A stretch of 64,000 nucleotides of DNA from Phycisphaerae bacterium. GTDB taxonomy: Bacteria > Planctomycetota > Phycisphaerae > JAJVII01. This document shows positions 7,800-16,585 of the stretch, piece by piece. Position 1 is the stretch's first letter. Each line of letters opens with the position of its first letter. The DNA is taken from positions 1 through 64,000 of the forward strand of contig JAJVII010000060.1 in assembly GCA_022072085.1 (NCBI GenBank). The letters run 5' to 3'. The position numbers were made by a program, and so were the translations under genes. The notes beneath the pieces were generated by a model. That model did not search any database and had not been told where the DNA came from. It worked only from the letters and a program-made list of their open reading frames with translations.

Positions 7800-9338
7800 T
7801 CACGGCTCGGCGTAACTGCTGGGCACGACTTTGAGCACCTTGTTGCTGGGGAACTGGAGGCCGGCCATGTCCTCGTCGCCCTCCTGAACCTCGAAGTACA
7901 CGTTCATCGAACCGTTCTTGCTGAACTCCAGCCGCCGGTCCACGATGATCGAGCCGCGAATCGTGCCCGACGTGGCTCCGTTCATCCGCAGGCTGCTGGT
8001 GTAGATCGAGCCGACCACATTCCCGAACGCCCCGTTGAACGTCACCCCCGTGTCCGGCGCCAGCAGGAACGTGTGCAGCTTGTCGCGCAGCCCGGCGTAC
8101 TCGGCGGTGTCCGGGAGGTTGTCCGGGCCCCGGGCGTTGATCGAACCGTTGAACGTCAGGCTGTTGGTCGGCTCGGCGTTCACGTCCGGCTCAAACGGCG
8201 GCTTCTCGAAGACGATCATTCCGGTGATGTTCAGCGACCCGTTGAAGCGGATGTCGTTGGGCCACTCGACGTAGACCAGCCCGTTGATCGTCGTCGTGCC
8301 GTTGAACCTGACGTTCGAGTTGGCCGGGATCAGGACATTGTGCAGGTCCTGCACGCCGTTCTGGTTACTGTTGACCACGGTGTGGGGCAGTGCCGTGATG
8401 AGGTTGGCGAAAGTCTCGGTGTCCACCTCTGGCCAGGTCGGCTCGGTGATGCCGGCGTGCACGTGGGCGTCGGCGTCGGTCTCGTACTGGCCTGTCTCGG
8501 CGTTCAGGAACCGGTGCGAGCCGTTGAAGATGTCGCCGGCCTCGACGCCCGCCTTCACGGTGTAGAAGTCGCCGTCGTACTGGCCAGACCCGTTGACGTG
8601 GATGGGCTGCCAGGCGTCGGCGTCCAGGCTCATCACCGACGAGCCGCCGGGGACGTTCGACCGCAGGACCGCCGACCCGTTGATGTCGATCGAGCCGCGG
8701 CTGATGATGCCGTGCGTCGGGAACCCGCCGCTGCCCGGGGCATTGGCTTCAGCCAGCGTCAACTGGAGTCGGCGGTCGATCCCGTGACAGTCGCCGGTCA
8801 CCGTGAGGACGTAGTTCGCTCCGTCGCGGGTGATCGTCGCGGCGAACGTGCTGCCCGGCAGCGACGAATCGGTCGAGATCGACGGGATGACGATGCGGCT
8901 GCCGTCATACTGGACGTGCTGCGTGCCGGCGTTCATCGTGCCGTCGAACGTGGCCGCCAATTGCTCGCCCAGCGCTTGGAATACCTCGTCGCTGGTCGTG
9001 CGGCCGGCGAAGGTCAGGCCGGCCATGTGATACCGCAGCACTGACAGGCCCGACTCGGCTGCGGTGTAGGCCACCTGGTCGCCGCGCGTGTTGCCGGAGA
9101 CCTCCGCGTTGGACCCGCTCATGGCCGCGTAGGCGACGGCCAGGCCCGAGAAGAGAATCAGGTAGAAGGTGGCCAGCACCGACGAAAATCCGCGCCGCGT
9201 GCGGCCCAGGAACGGCGGCAGGCCCGTCGGCCGGGGCGGGTCCGGCGGACCCTCGACGCCCGGATGCACCTGCCGTCGCGGCCGGACGACGGGACGGCTG
9301 CCCGCCCCCGCGTCGTTCTGTCGCGTCTGATCGCTCAT
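7800..9338 (-). CDS. PilX-like pilus assembly protein (first tandem copy)
   Basis: 512 residues from the ATG at 9338, two bases after the stop of the preceding pseudopilin gene. An extra N-terminal 45 residues (Arg/Pro-rich, cytoplasmic) precede RRGFSSVLATFYLILFSGLAVAYAAMSGSNAEVSGN and AYTAAESGLSVLRYHMAGL. The beta-rich body carries the same NG repeats as its neighbour (INGSAVLRSN, VNGSGQYDGDFY, FNGTTTINGL, FNGSLNITGMI, FNGAFGNVVG). Matching landmarks, such as SNVPGGSSVMSLDADAW against SNIPGGSAVMSLDTEAW, show tandem duplication. Likely role: a surface or adhesive component assembled with the minor pseudopilins. Confidence 0.82.
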   Translation of the reverse strand: MSDQTRQNDAGAGSRPVVRPRRQVHPGVEGPPDPPRPTGLPPFLGRTRRGFSSVLATFYLILFSGLAVAYAAMSGSNAEVSGNTRGDQVAYTAAESGLSVLRYHMAGLTFAGRTTSDEVFQALGEQLAATFDGTMNAGTQHVQYDGSRIVIPSISTDSSLPGSTFAATITRDGANYVLTVTGDCHGIDRRLQLTLAEANAPGSGGFPTHGIISRGSIDINGSAVLRSNVPGGSSVMSLDADAWQPIHVNGSGQYDGDFYTVKAGVEAGDIFNGSHRFLNAETGQYETDADAHVHAGITEPTWPEVDTETFANLITALPHTVVNSNQNGVQDLHNVLIPANSNVRFNGTTTINGLVYVEWPNDIRFNGSLNITGMIVFEKPPFEPDVNAEPTNSLTFNGSINARGPDNLPDTAEYAGLRDKLHTFLLAPDTGVTFNGAFGNVVGSIYTSSLRMNGATSGTIRGSIIVDRRLEFSKNGSMNVYFEVQEGDEDMAGLQFPSNKVLKVVPSSYAEP

Positions 9339-9340
9339 GG

Positions 9341-9892
9341 TCAGTTCCCCGTGTCCTGCGTGGCGAAGTCGGCCACCAGCCATGACATCTGGTGGACCTG
9401 CTTCGTCCCCTTGTAAATTCGGACGGTGACGCGCACGAAGTCGGTCGACCCCTGCGGCACGGTCAGGTGGCCGGCCAGGTTGTTGGGGTCGACGCTCTCG
9501 ACGGAAATTTGCTGCCGCCAGTCGCTCCACTCCTGGCCGCTCAGCGTCTGCCGCTGGGCGTTGACCGGCGGGGAGAAGCTTCGGCCGTTGAAGTCGTCCA
9601 GGTCGTCCCATGCGGCCAGGGAAGTCTCGCCGCTCTCGGCGCCGAAAGTCGTGCTGCCCTCCTCCCGCATGGGCAGGGGGGCGAGCATCTCCCGAACCTC
9701 CTGGGCCAGGAAGATCGCGCGGACGAGGTCGCGGCTGCCGGCGTTGCTGCGGGTTCCGGCGCCCATGACGGCCAACAGCGCGACGACGGCCACCCCGATG
9801 ATGACCGTCGTCAGGGCCGCTTCAATGAGCATGAAGCCGCGACGGCCCGATCGGCGCGGAACGGGTACGAGTTTCAAGGGTCGGCGCAACAT
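9341..9892 (-). CDS. Pseudopilin, PilV/PulI-like
   Basis: 183 residues, ATG at 9892. The prepilin signal RRGFMLIEAALTTVIIGVAVVALLAVMG is at residues 18-45, with cleavage before Phe and Glu at mature position 5. The following helix (GSRDLVRAIFLAQEVREMLAPL) is typical of PilV/GspI proteins. It starts the four-gene pseudopilin set, 210 bases downstream of pilC and its putative terminator. Confidence 0.85.
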   Translation of the reverse strand: MLRRPLKLVPVPRRSGRRGFMLIEAALTTVIIGVAVVALLAVMGAGTRSNAGSRDLVRAIFLAQEVREMLAPLPMREEGSTTFGAESGETSLAAWDDLDDFNGRSFSPPVNAQRQTLSGQEWSDWRQQISVESVDPNNLAGHLTVPQGSTDFVRVTVRIYKGTKQVHQMSWLVADFATQDTGN

Positions 9893-10002
9893 GCCTTCTG
9901 TCCCTCTGGATCGTTCTGCCTCGCCTGGCGGCCCAGCCGCCAGCGCTTCTCACATCAAGTTTCCAATACGGGCAGGGGGCAGTGCAAATGCGCGGGGCGG
10001 GA

Positions 10003-10043
10003 AAATAGCGTCCGGCAGCGGGCGGGCGCGCCGGCTGCCGGAC
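10003..10043 (-). terminator. Possible intrinsic terminator after pilC
   Basis: On the minus strand a perfect 9-bp stem (GTCCGGCAG at 10043-10035 with CTGCCGGAC at 10018-10010) is followed by GCTATTTT. The T run is short, so it may be only partly efficient and allow read-through into the pseudopilin genes. Confidence 0.5.
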
Positions 10044-10102
10044 CTGGAAGGCGATGCCCATGACGGGCGCCGCGTTGACGATTTTATCGGCCTGTCGGCC
10101 GC

Positions 10103-11329
10103 TCACTTCACCAGGCTGGAGAGCTTGAAGATCGGCAGCACGATCGACATCGCGATGAAGCCGACCACAAGACCCATAATCACGATCATCAGCGGTTCGA
10201 TCATGGCCGTCACGTTCTTGATGACCGTCCGAAGTTCCTTGGAGTAGAAGGTCGAAACGTCGTCGAGCACCTCGCCCAGGCGGCCGGACTCCTCGCCGCT
10301 GGCGATCATCTGCACCACCGAGCGGGGCAGGTAGTTGGACCGCAGCAGCGGGGCCGAAATCTTCTTGCCCTGCTTGACCGAACTGAAGACCAGCATCCAC
10401 AGGTTGCGGTAGTGCACGTTGCCGCTGATCTGGGCGGTGATCGAAATCACGTCCAGCATCGGCACGCCGGCGTTGACCAGCACGCCCATGGTGTGCAGGC
10501 TTCGGCTGATGTAGAGGGCCCGGCACATCCGCTTGAAGATCGGGATGCGCAGCTTCACGCCGTCCCACCAGGTCCGCCCGCCGACCGTTCGGATCAGCAG
10601 CAGGAAGCCCCAGATCGACGCCCCGATGAGCATCAGCAGCAGCCACCAGTACTCGATCATGAACCCGGACATGCCCAGCAGCAACTTGGTCGGCGCGGGC
10701 AGGGCGGCTTCCTTGCCCTCGAAGATCGTGACGAACTTGGGCAGCACGTAGGTCAGCAGGAACACGGTGGTAGTGACGGCCATCACCGCGATGATGATCG
10801 GGTAGATCATGGCCGACCGGACCATCGAACGGGTCTCGGACTGCTGGGTCAGGTAGTCGGCGATGCGGTCGAGCATCTTGCCGAACGAGCCCGACATCTC
10901 CGACGCCCGCACCATGTTCAGGTAGAGCGGCGAGAAGGTCTTGGGGAAGCGGGCCAGCGAATCGCTGAGCTGCTTGCCGCCCTCGAGGTCGCGGCGGACC
11001 TGGTCGAGCATCTCCTTGAACTTCGGCTTGGAGGTCTGCTCGGCGATGCCTTCGATGGCGGCTCGCAGGCTGATGCCGGCCTTTATCATCACGCCGAGTT
11101 GGTTCGTGAAGTTCAGGACGTCCTTGAGCGTCGGGTTGCCGCCGACGCGGAACTGCATGACCGACGCCCCGCCGCCGCTCTTGCGCGGGGCGGCTGCCGG
11201 CGCCAGCGCCAGGATGTGCCCGCCCTGGCGGCGCAGCATCTCGCTGGCCTCGGTCATGTTCGTGGCGACCATTACGCCCGAGGCGACCTGGCCTCCCGTC
11301 TGCCGGATTTCAAACCGATAGTGCGGCAT
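10103..11329 (-). CDS. pilC: Type IV pilus inner-membrane platform protein PilC/GspF
   Basis: 408 residues from the ATG at 11329 (GGAAG just upstream); an in-frame TTG at 11353 is less likely. Two T2SSF domains are visible: residues about 62-185 (LNFTNQLGVMIKAGISLRAAIE with LEGGKQLSDSLARFPKTFSPLYLNMVRASEMSG) and about 265-390 (ALYISRSLHTMGVLVNAGVPMLDVI with LPRSVVQMIASGEESGRLGEVL). Three long hydrophobic helices match the family. It is the membrane core onto which PilB and PilT dock. The family length (about 400) is normal. Confidence 0.95.
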   Translation of the reverse strand: MPHYRFEIRQTGGQVASGVMVATNMTEASEMLRRQGGHILALAPAAAPRKSGGGASVMQFRVGGNPTLKDVLNFTNQLGVMIKAGISLRAAIEGIAEQTSKPKFKEMLDQVRRDLEGGKQLSDSLARFPKTFSPLYLNMVRASEMSGSFGKMLDRIADYLTQQSETRSMVRSAMIYPIIIAVMAVTTTVFLLTYVLPKFVTIFEGKEAALPAPTKLLLGMSGFMIEYWWLLLMLIGASIWGFLLLIRTVGGRTWWDGVKLRIPIFKRMCRALYISRSLHTMGVLVNAGVPMLDVISITAQISGNVHYRNLWMLVFSSVKQGKKISAPLLRSNYLPRSVVQMIASGEESGRLGEVLDDVSTFYSKELRTVIKNVTAMIEPLMIVIMGLVVGFIAMSIVLPIFKLSSLVK

Positions 11330-11420
11330 GGCTCTTCCGTCCGCGTCAGCCAACCGGCGCCGTTCCTCGACCCCCGGCGCCCGTTGCTGTCGTGCCTCTC
11401 CTGTTCCCTGGTCTCTGACC

Positions 11421-11450
11421 TCTAGCCCTAGCCCCTAGCCACTGGCCCCT
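11421..11450. repeat. Short CTAGCCC direct repeats between pilC and pilT
   Basis: The pilC-pilT gap (11330-11458) holds imperfect copies of CTAGCCC/CTAGCCACTGGCCCC within a CT-rich stretch. On the minus strand this reads as GGCTAGGGGCTAGGGCTAG. No gene is apparent. Confidence 0.6.
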
Positions 11451-11458
11451 CTCTTCTC

Positions 11459-12517
11459 TCATGCACACATCGCCTGCTGGAGTTTGTCGGGGTGGGACGC
11501 CTTGCTCAGGGCGTCGTCCCGGCTGATCCGGCCGTTGAGGTAGTGCGTCTTGATCGACTCGTCCAGCGACTGCATTCCGATCGCCCGGTTGGTCTCGATG
11601 ACGTTGGGAATCTCAAAGATGCGGTTCTCGCGGATGCAGTTGCGGACCGCCGGCGTGCAGATCATCACCTCGACGCCGGGGACCATGCCCGGCTGGTCGA
11701 TCCGTTTGAAGAGCACCTGGCTGAGCACGGCCTGTAGCGTGTTGGCCAGCATCGAGCGGATCTGGTTCTGCTCGGTCTCGGGGTACATGTCGATGATGCG
11801 CTCGATCGTCTGCGACGCGTTGTTGGTGTGCAGCGTCGAGAGGACCAGGTGGCCGGTTTCGGCGGCGGTGATGGCGGCCCGGGTGGTCTCCAGGTCGCGC
11901 ATTTCGCCGATGAGGATGACGTCGGGGTCCTGTCGCAGGACATGCCGCAGGCCGCTGGCGAAGTTGGGGCAGTCCTGCCCGATCTCGCGCTGCTCGATCG
12001 CGCTGCGATTGCTCTTGAGCGAATACTCGACGGGGTCCTCCAGCGTGATAATGTGCTTGGCGTAGTGCCGGTTGACCTTCTCGATCATCGCGGCCAGCGT
12101 GGTTGACTTGCCCGAGCCGGTGTCGCCGGTGACCAGCACCAGGCCGCGGGGCAGGTGGGGCATCCGCGAGACGGCCTCGGGCAGGTTCAGCTCTTCCAGC
12201 GGGCGGACGCGGTCCTGGATCGCTCGCATGGCGATCGCGACCGTGCCGCCCTGGAAGTGGGCGTTGACGCGGAATCGGCCGAGGCCCGCGACCTCAGTCG
12301 AGAAGTCGATGTCGCGGTTCTGCTCGAATCGCTCCATCCGCTCGGGGCCGAGCATCTCCTCGGCCATCCGCTTGGCGCCCTCGGCGGTGGTGATGGGGTA
12401 GTCGGTCCGCTGCAACTCGGTGTGCAGCCGGATCAGGGGGGGCAGCCCGACGATGATGTGCACGTCGGACGCGCCGGCCTGCAACGCCTCAGCCAGTATC
12501 TTGTTCAGAATGCTCAT
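11459..12517 (-). CDS. pilT: Type IV pilus retraction ATPase PilT
   Basis: 352 residues; ATG at 12517 with GGAG nine bases before it. Motifs in order: the PilT N-terminal ASDVHIIVGLPPLIRLHTEL, Walker A GDTGSGKSTTLAAM, Asp box ITLEDPVEY, Walker B DVILIGEMRDLETTRAAITAAETGHLV, His box STLHTNNASQTIERIIDMYP. The C-terminal retraction signature of PilT (AIRNLIRE in most family members) appears as AVRNCIREN. Presence of both pilB and pilT suggests a retractable pilus. Confidence 0.96.
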   Translation of the reverse strand: MSILNKILAEALQAGASDVHIIVGLPPLIRLHTELQRTDYPITTAEGAKRMAEEMLGPERMERFEQNRDIDFSTEVAGLGRFRVNAHFQGGTVAIAMRAIQDRVRPLEELNLPEAVSRMPHLPRGLVLVTGDTGSGKSTTLAAMIEKVNRHYAKHIITLEDPVEYSLKSNRSAIEQREIGQDCPNFASGLRHVLRQDPDVILIGEMRDLETTRAAITAAETGHLVLSTLHTNNASQTIERIIDMYPETEQNQIRSMLANTLQAVLSQVLFKRIDQPGMVPGVEVMICTPAVRNCIRENRIFEIPNVIETNRAIGMQSLDESIKTHYLNGRISRDDALSKASHPDKLQQAMCA

Positions 12518-12554
12518 TTCCAATCGCTCCGGGCGGCCCGTGCCGCCTTCAGGT

Positions 12555-14336
12555 TCAGATCGCACTTTCGGTCACGCGCAGGATCTCGTCGATCGTCGTC
12601 ACGCCGGCGGCCACCTTGGCGAAACCGGCCTCGCGCAGGTTCACCATGCCGCGTTCCTTGCAGAACCGCCGCAGCTCGGTCACCGACGGGTTGCCCACGA
12701 TCATGTCGCGGCAGGTGTCGTCCAGCACCAGCAGTTCGTAGATGCCCGTACGCCCGCTGTAGCCGGTCTTGCGGCACTTGTCGCAGCCGCGGCCGCGGAA
12801 GACCTTGTCAGACGGCAGGCCCTGGGTCTGGAGGAAGTCGCGCACCTGGTCGTCGGGCTCCTCCGGCTCCTTGCAGTGGTTGCAGATGTTCCGGGCCAGC
12901 CGCTGGGCCAGCACCGCGTTGACCGACGCGCTGATGAGATACGGCTCGACGCCGATGTTGATCAGCCGCGTGATAGTCGCCGGGGCGTCGTTGGTGTGCA
13001 GCGTCGAGAGGACCAGGTGGCCGGTCAGCGAGGCCTGGACGCTGATGCGGGCGGTCTCCTCGTCGCGGATTTCGCCGACCATGATGACGTCGGGATCCTG
13101 CCGCAGCAGGGACCGCAGGGCGGCGGCGAAGGTCATGCCGATGCGCTCGCTCACCTGCACCTGGTTGGCGAAGGGGAGCTGATACTCCACCGGGTCCTCG
13201 ACCGTCGAGATGTTCAGCGAGGCCCCGTCCATCGTCCGCAGCGCCGAGTAGAGCGTCGTGGTCTTGCCCGAGCCGGTCGGGCCGGTCACCAGCACGATGC
13301 CGTGCGGGTTCTCGATCTGGCGCTGGAAGATGTTCCGCGTGTCCTCGTCCATGCCCAGCCGCTCCAGGCCCAGCAGGATGGAGCGGTTGTCCAGGATTCG
13401 GATGACCGCCTTTTCGCCGTGGGTGACCGGCAGCGTGCTGACGCGCAGGTCCACGTGGCGGTTGTTGATCATCGCCTGGATGCGCCCGTCCTGCGGCAGG
13501 CGGCGTTCGGAGATGTCCAGGTTGCTCATGATCTTCAGACGAGAGATCACCGCCGGGTGCAGCGACTGGGACGGCCGCGACTGCTCGAACAGCACGCCGT
13601 CGATGCGGTAACGCACTTTGAAAGTCGTCTCGCCCGGCTCGATGTGGATGTCCGACGCCCCCTGGCGGACGGCGTTGTAGATCAGGTAGTTCACGAACCG
13701 GATGACCGGGCTCTCGCCGGCGAATTTCTCCAGGTCGCCGATCTCCTCGACCTGGGTGTCCATGATCTCGACCTGGTCGTCGACGCCTTCTTCCATCTCC
13801 TCGAACAGGTCGTCGACGTCGGCCTCCATCGGGTTGCTGTTCAGCTCGCCGAGGACCTTGCGGATGTCGGTGGCGGTTGCGACGACGATGTCGACGGGTC
13901 GGCCGCCGGCCTTGCGCCGCGCCTCCTCGTGCAGGAAGATGTTGGCCGGCTCGCAGGTCGCGACGACCAGCGTGCCCTCGGGCGTGATGCGCAGCGGCAG
14001 CAGCAGCGAGTGGGTGAGGAAGTCCATCGGCAGGGCGGCCACCGCGTCATCCTGCACCTGGGCCCGCGCCAGCCGCTCGAAGGACAGGCCGTCGCGCTCA
14101 GCAAGGCAGGCCATCAGGTCGGTCTCGTTGATCGCGCCGCTCTCGACCAGAGCCTGGCCGATGCTCTTGCCGGGATGGTCGGCCGTCAGTTTCGCGGCGT
14201 TCTCGATCTGCTGCGGAGTGACCAGGCTGCGGTCGAGGAGGATTTCCTCCAGGCGCATGGGGCGGGTGATCTGCTCGTCGGGGACGTAGAGCAGGTCGAA
14301 CCCTTCGGCGCCGTTCTGGACCGGCTTCTTGCCCAT
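12555..14336 (-). CDS. pilB: Type IV pilus extension ATPase PilB/GspE
   Basis: 593 residues from the ATG at 14336, which shares one base with the stop of the upstream pilP-like gene (TGATG). An N-terminal MshEN-type domain (about residues 25-175; LEEILLDRSLVTPQQIENA) precedes the motor: SDIHIEP, Walker A GPTGSGKTTTLYS, Walker B DVIMVGEIRDEETA, His box STLHTNDAPATI. A C4 zinc site is present as CNHC and CDKC. MshEN domains in some homologues bind c-di-GMP; this fits the riboswitch upstream of the operon, but binding by this copy is inference. Confidence 0.95.
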   Translation of the reverse strand: MGKKPVQNGAEGFDLLYVPDEQITRPMRLEEILLDRSLVTPQQIENAAKLTADHPGKSIGQALVESGAINETDLMACLAERDGLSFERLARAQVQDDAVAALPMDFLTHSLLLPLRITPEGTLVVATCEPANIFLHEEARRKAGGRPVDIVVATATDIRKVLGELNSNPMEADVDDLFEEMEEGVDDQVEIMDTQVEEIGDLEKFAGESPVIRFVNYLIYNAVRQGASDIHIEPGETTFKVRYRIDGVLFEQSRPSQSLHPAVISRLKIMSNLDISERRLPQDGRIQAMINNRHVDLRVSTLPVTHGEKAVIRILDNRSILLGLERLGMDEDTRNIFQRQIENPHGIVLVTGPTGSGKTTTLYSALRTMDGASLNISTVEDPVEYQLPFANQVQVSERIGMTFAAALRSLLRQDPDVIMVGEIRDEETARISVQASLTGHLVLSTLHTNDAPATITRLINIGVEPYLISASVNAVLAQRLARNICNHCKEPEEPDDQVRDFLQTQGLPSDKVFRGRGCDKCRKTGYSGRTGIYELLVLDDTCRDMIVGNPSVTELRRFCKERGMVNLREAGFAKVAAGVTTIDEILRVTESAI

Positions 14337-15178
14337 CAGTACGTCATCTCCAGGCGGAACTTGGCCCCGTCGCGCGAGAGGGAGACCCATCGCGGCTGGA
14401 TATCGTCGACGGTGAAGCCCTCAATGACCGAGCCGGGGCGGACGATCGTTGAGTTGATCATCGCCTGGTAGCCGGACGGGCCGCTGAGGATCGACTGGAG
14501 CGTGAGCTTCTGGAGGTCCTTGGCGGCCAACTCAGCCTTCTTCTTATGAGCGGCTTCGTCGGCTTCCTTTTGTTTGCGGGCGGCCTCGGCGGCGGCCTCG
14601 GAGTCTTCGAGCTTGAACTCGAAGGGGTTGGCCCGCAGGTCTTCGAGGGGGACCTGGTTCTTGGCGGTGAAGTTGTAGAACATATCGACCAGACCCTGCG
14701 TGTCTTTCATCAGGGCCTCGGGGGAGCGGCTCTTCTTGCTGGCGTCGGCCGCGGGCTTGTCGCTGGACGACTGCTGGATCGCCTCCTGGCGGGCCAGGAA
14801 CTTCTTGATCGCCGAGTCAACTTCCTGCTGCTTCTTCTCCTGGGCCGCCGACGACTTGTCAGGCCCGCCGCGCAGCGACATGAACGCGACCAGCCCGACG
14901 CCGATCAGGAAGATGCCGAAGAAGAAGATGTTCGCGCGGGTCATGTAGGCCTTCAGGCCGGTCGCGGTCTGGGCGATGGGCAGACCTTCCTCGGCGGCGG
15001 CCTCAGCCGCCTGGAGTTCGGGACGCCAGGCGGCGAGGGATTCCTCCTGCGGCGTCTGGCCGGTTTCGACCAGCGTCTGGCCCTTGGCCGGCGAAGGCGC
15101 GGCCCCGGCCGTCTTGAACGACTTGGGCGTCATCGAGAAGCCATCCCCGGCATCGGACGGATGCGGTTCTTTCACCAT
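14336..15178 (-). CDS. PilP-like type IV pilus assembly protein
   Basis: 280 residues, ATG at 15178, overlapping pilO by 7 bases. A long cytoplasmic N-terminus (about 80 residues) is followed by one membrane helix (NIFFFGIFLIGVGLVAFMSL), then a long Lys/Glu/Ala-rich coiled region. The C-terminus (LTLQSILSGPSGYQAMINSTIVRPGSVIEGFTV and then VSLSRDGAKFRLEM) matches the small beta domain of PilP/GspC, which contacts the secretin. PilP is normally a short lipoprotein; here it is membrane-spanning and longer, closer to GspC. No secretin gene is in the window. Confidence 0.75.
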   Translation of the reverse strand: MVKEPHPSDAGDGFSMTPKSFKTAGAAPSPAKGQTLVETGQTPQEESLAAWRPELQAAEAAAEEGLPIAQTATGLKAYMTRANIFFFGIFLIGVGLVAFMSLRGGPDKSSAAQEKKQQEVDSAIKKFLARQEAIQQSSSDKPAADASKKSRSPEALMKDTQGLVDMFYNFTAKNQVPLEDLRANPFEFKLEDSEAAAEAARKQKEADEAAHKKKAELAAKDLQKLTLQSILSGPSGYQAMINSTIVRPGSVIEGFTVDDIQPRWVSLSRDGAKFRLEMTY

Positions 15179-15795
15179 CGCGAACCTCCATGCGAACTGC
15201 TGCTGCCGGACGACTTGCCCGAGGTAATGGTCGCCGGGTTGAAATCAGTGACCTTTTCGCCTCCCTCGGGCTCAAAGTAGATCAGCACGACGAGGGTCAC
15301 CTCGACCTGGCCGGCGGTCGACTTGCCGTCGCTGCGGATTTCCATCTGCTGAATCCGCGTGATGCGGGGCAGGGCCTCCAGCGCCTTAAGGAACTGGTAG
15401 AAGCCCTCGAAGCTGCCGGCGATCTTCATCTCGATCGGCTGGGCGACATAGTCGGCCGACATCACCCGCTTCTGTGTCAGGAACGACCGCGACGAGAGCT
15501 TGTATCTCTCGCGCAGGGCCGTGACTTCCTCCAGCACGGTGTCGATCTGCTGGCTGTTGGGCAGCTTGGACTCGAAGAAGTCCAGGGCCTTCTTCAGCTC
15601 GGTCAGCTCCTTGTTCAGGCTCGTCGAGGCCTGACCGAGCTGGTCCAGTCGCGCCAGCCGCGTTTCCTTCTCCTGCGTGCTGTTGCGTAGCTCAGCCACC
15701 TGCTTGAACCGCGGCACGAACACGAAGAAGGCTGCGCCGGCCGGTATGGCCAGCAGCAGCAGGAAGAACGTCAGTTCGCGAAGTCCGAATTTCAT
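15172..15795 (-). CDS. pilO: Type IV pilus alignment protein PilO
   Basis: 207 residues. One N-terminal membrane helix (LTFFLLLLAIPAGAAFFVFV), a coiled coil with heptad Leu (residues about 35-75), then the ferredoxin-like fold of PilO: IEMKIAGSFEGFYQFLKALEALPRITRIQQMEI. It pairs with PilN in the periplasmic alignment ring. Its stop lies inside the start region of the pilP-like gene. Confidence 0.88.
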   Translation of the reverse strand: MKFGLRELTFFLLLLAIPAGAAFFVFVPRFKQVAELRNSTQEKETRLARLDQLGQASTSLNKELTELKKALDFFESKLPNSQQIDTVLEEVTALRERYKLSSRSFLTQKRVMSADYVAQPIEMKIAGSFEGFYQFLKALEALPRITRIQQMEIRSDGKSTAGQVEVTLVVLIYFEPEGGEKVTDFNPATITSGKSSGSSSSHGGSRW

Positions 15796-15829
15796 TCCGG
15801 CACCTCCGGCTACCGAGCGCCCGTCGGGC

Positions 15830-16543
15830 TTACTTCATCGCCTGGGCCTTGAATTTCTGGTTGCGGGCCATCTCGGGGGTGACCTGCACGTTCTCGTTCA
15901 CGTCGATCAGCACCAGGAACTGCCGCACGACCTCCTTGTCGTAGGTGAATTCCTTGCTGAACAGCAGGTTCACCTCGTCGAACAGCTCCGACTCGCCGAG
16001 GTTGGCGATGAACTTGCTGACCACCTTGTCGTTGGCCGCCATGCCCATAACCTTGATCTGCTCGGTCACCTTCATCGGCGTGGGCTCGTCGTCGGGCCGG
16101 GCGGGCTTGACGGCCCGGCTGGTTCGGCTGTTCTTGACGGCCGTCTTGGCATCGGTCTTGGGCTTCTCTTCCTTGGTGGTCAGTTCCACGCTGGTCAGTC
16201 CCGCGCCGTTTGGCAGGGCATTGGTGATCTCGGCGATGATGTAGTGCCGCGGCCGGCGCTCCAGCAGCGAGGCCGTCACGTCCGCCTTGTGGATCATCTT
16301 CTGCTTCTGCTTCTCCATCTGGTCGATCCACGCGAGCTGCTGGCCGACGTCGGCCAGCCGCGTGTTGACCCGGTCCTGGTCATCGGCCGCCGCCGCCTGT
16401 CGCTTTTCGACGAGCATGAACGCGCCGATCAGCCCGGCCATCACCACCCCGAACAGCACCAGGCAGAGGATGTTCGTCCTCTGCTGCCGGCGCTTCTCCA
16501 GGTAGTCTTCCGGGAGAAAGTTGATCTGGTTGTCCTTGGCCAT
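15830..16543 (-). CDS. pilN: Type IV pilus protein PilN
   Basis: 237 residues. The N-terminal NQINFLPEDYLEKRRQQRT is the PilN motif that binds PilM in the cytoplasm (consensus INLLP). A membrane helix follows (ILCLVLFGVVMAGLIGAFML), then a coiled coil and a periplasmic domain with an inserted Lys/Thr-rich linker (about residues 135-160), which is longer than usual. It is 42 bases from pilM and 34 from pilO, in one operon. Confidence 0.88.
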   Translation of the reverse strand: MAKDNQINFLPEDYLEKRRQQRTNILCLVLFGVVMAGLIGAFMLVEKRQAAAADDQDRVNTRLADVGQQLAWIDQMEKQKQKMIHKADVTASLLERRPRHYIIAEITNALPNGAGLTSVELTTKEEKPKTDAKTAVKNSRTSRAVKPARPDDEPTPMKVTEQIKVMGMAANDKVVSKFIANLGESELFDEVNLLFSKEFTYDKEVVRQFLVLIDVNENVQVTPEMARNQKFKAQAMK

Positions 16544-16585
16544 GTCATTCGCCTCCCGCTGGAGGAGTCCTCATCGTCGCCGCCG

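Noticed and set aside
6882-9044. A 720-codon plus-strand frame opposite the PilX-like genes
   Set aside because: Composition (Arg, Val, His, Asp) is that of an antisense shadow; the minus-strand frames carry clear pilin and PilX motifs.
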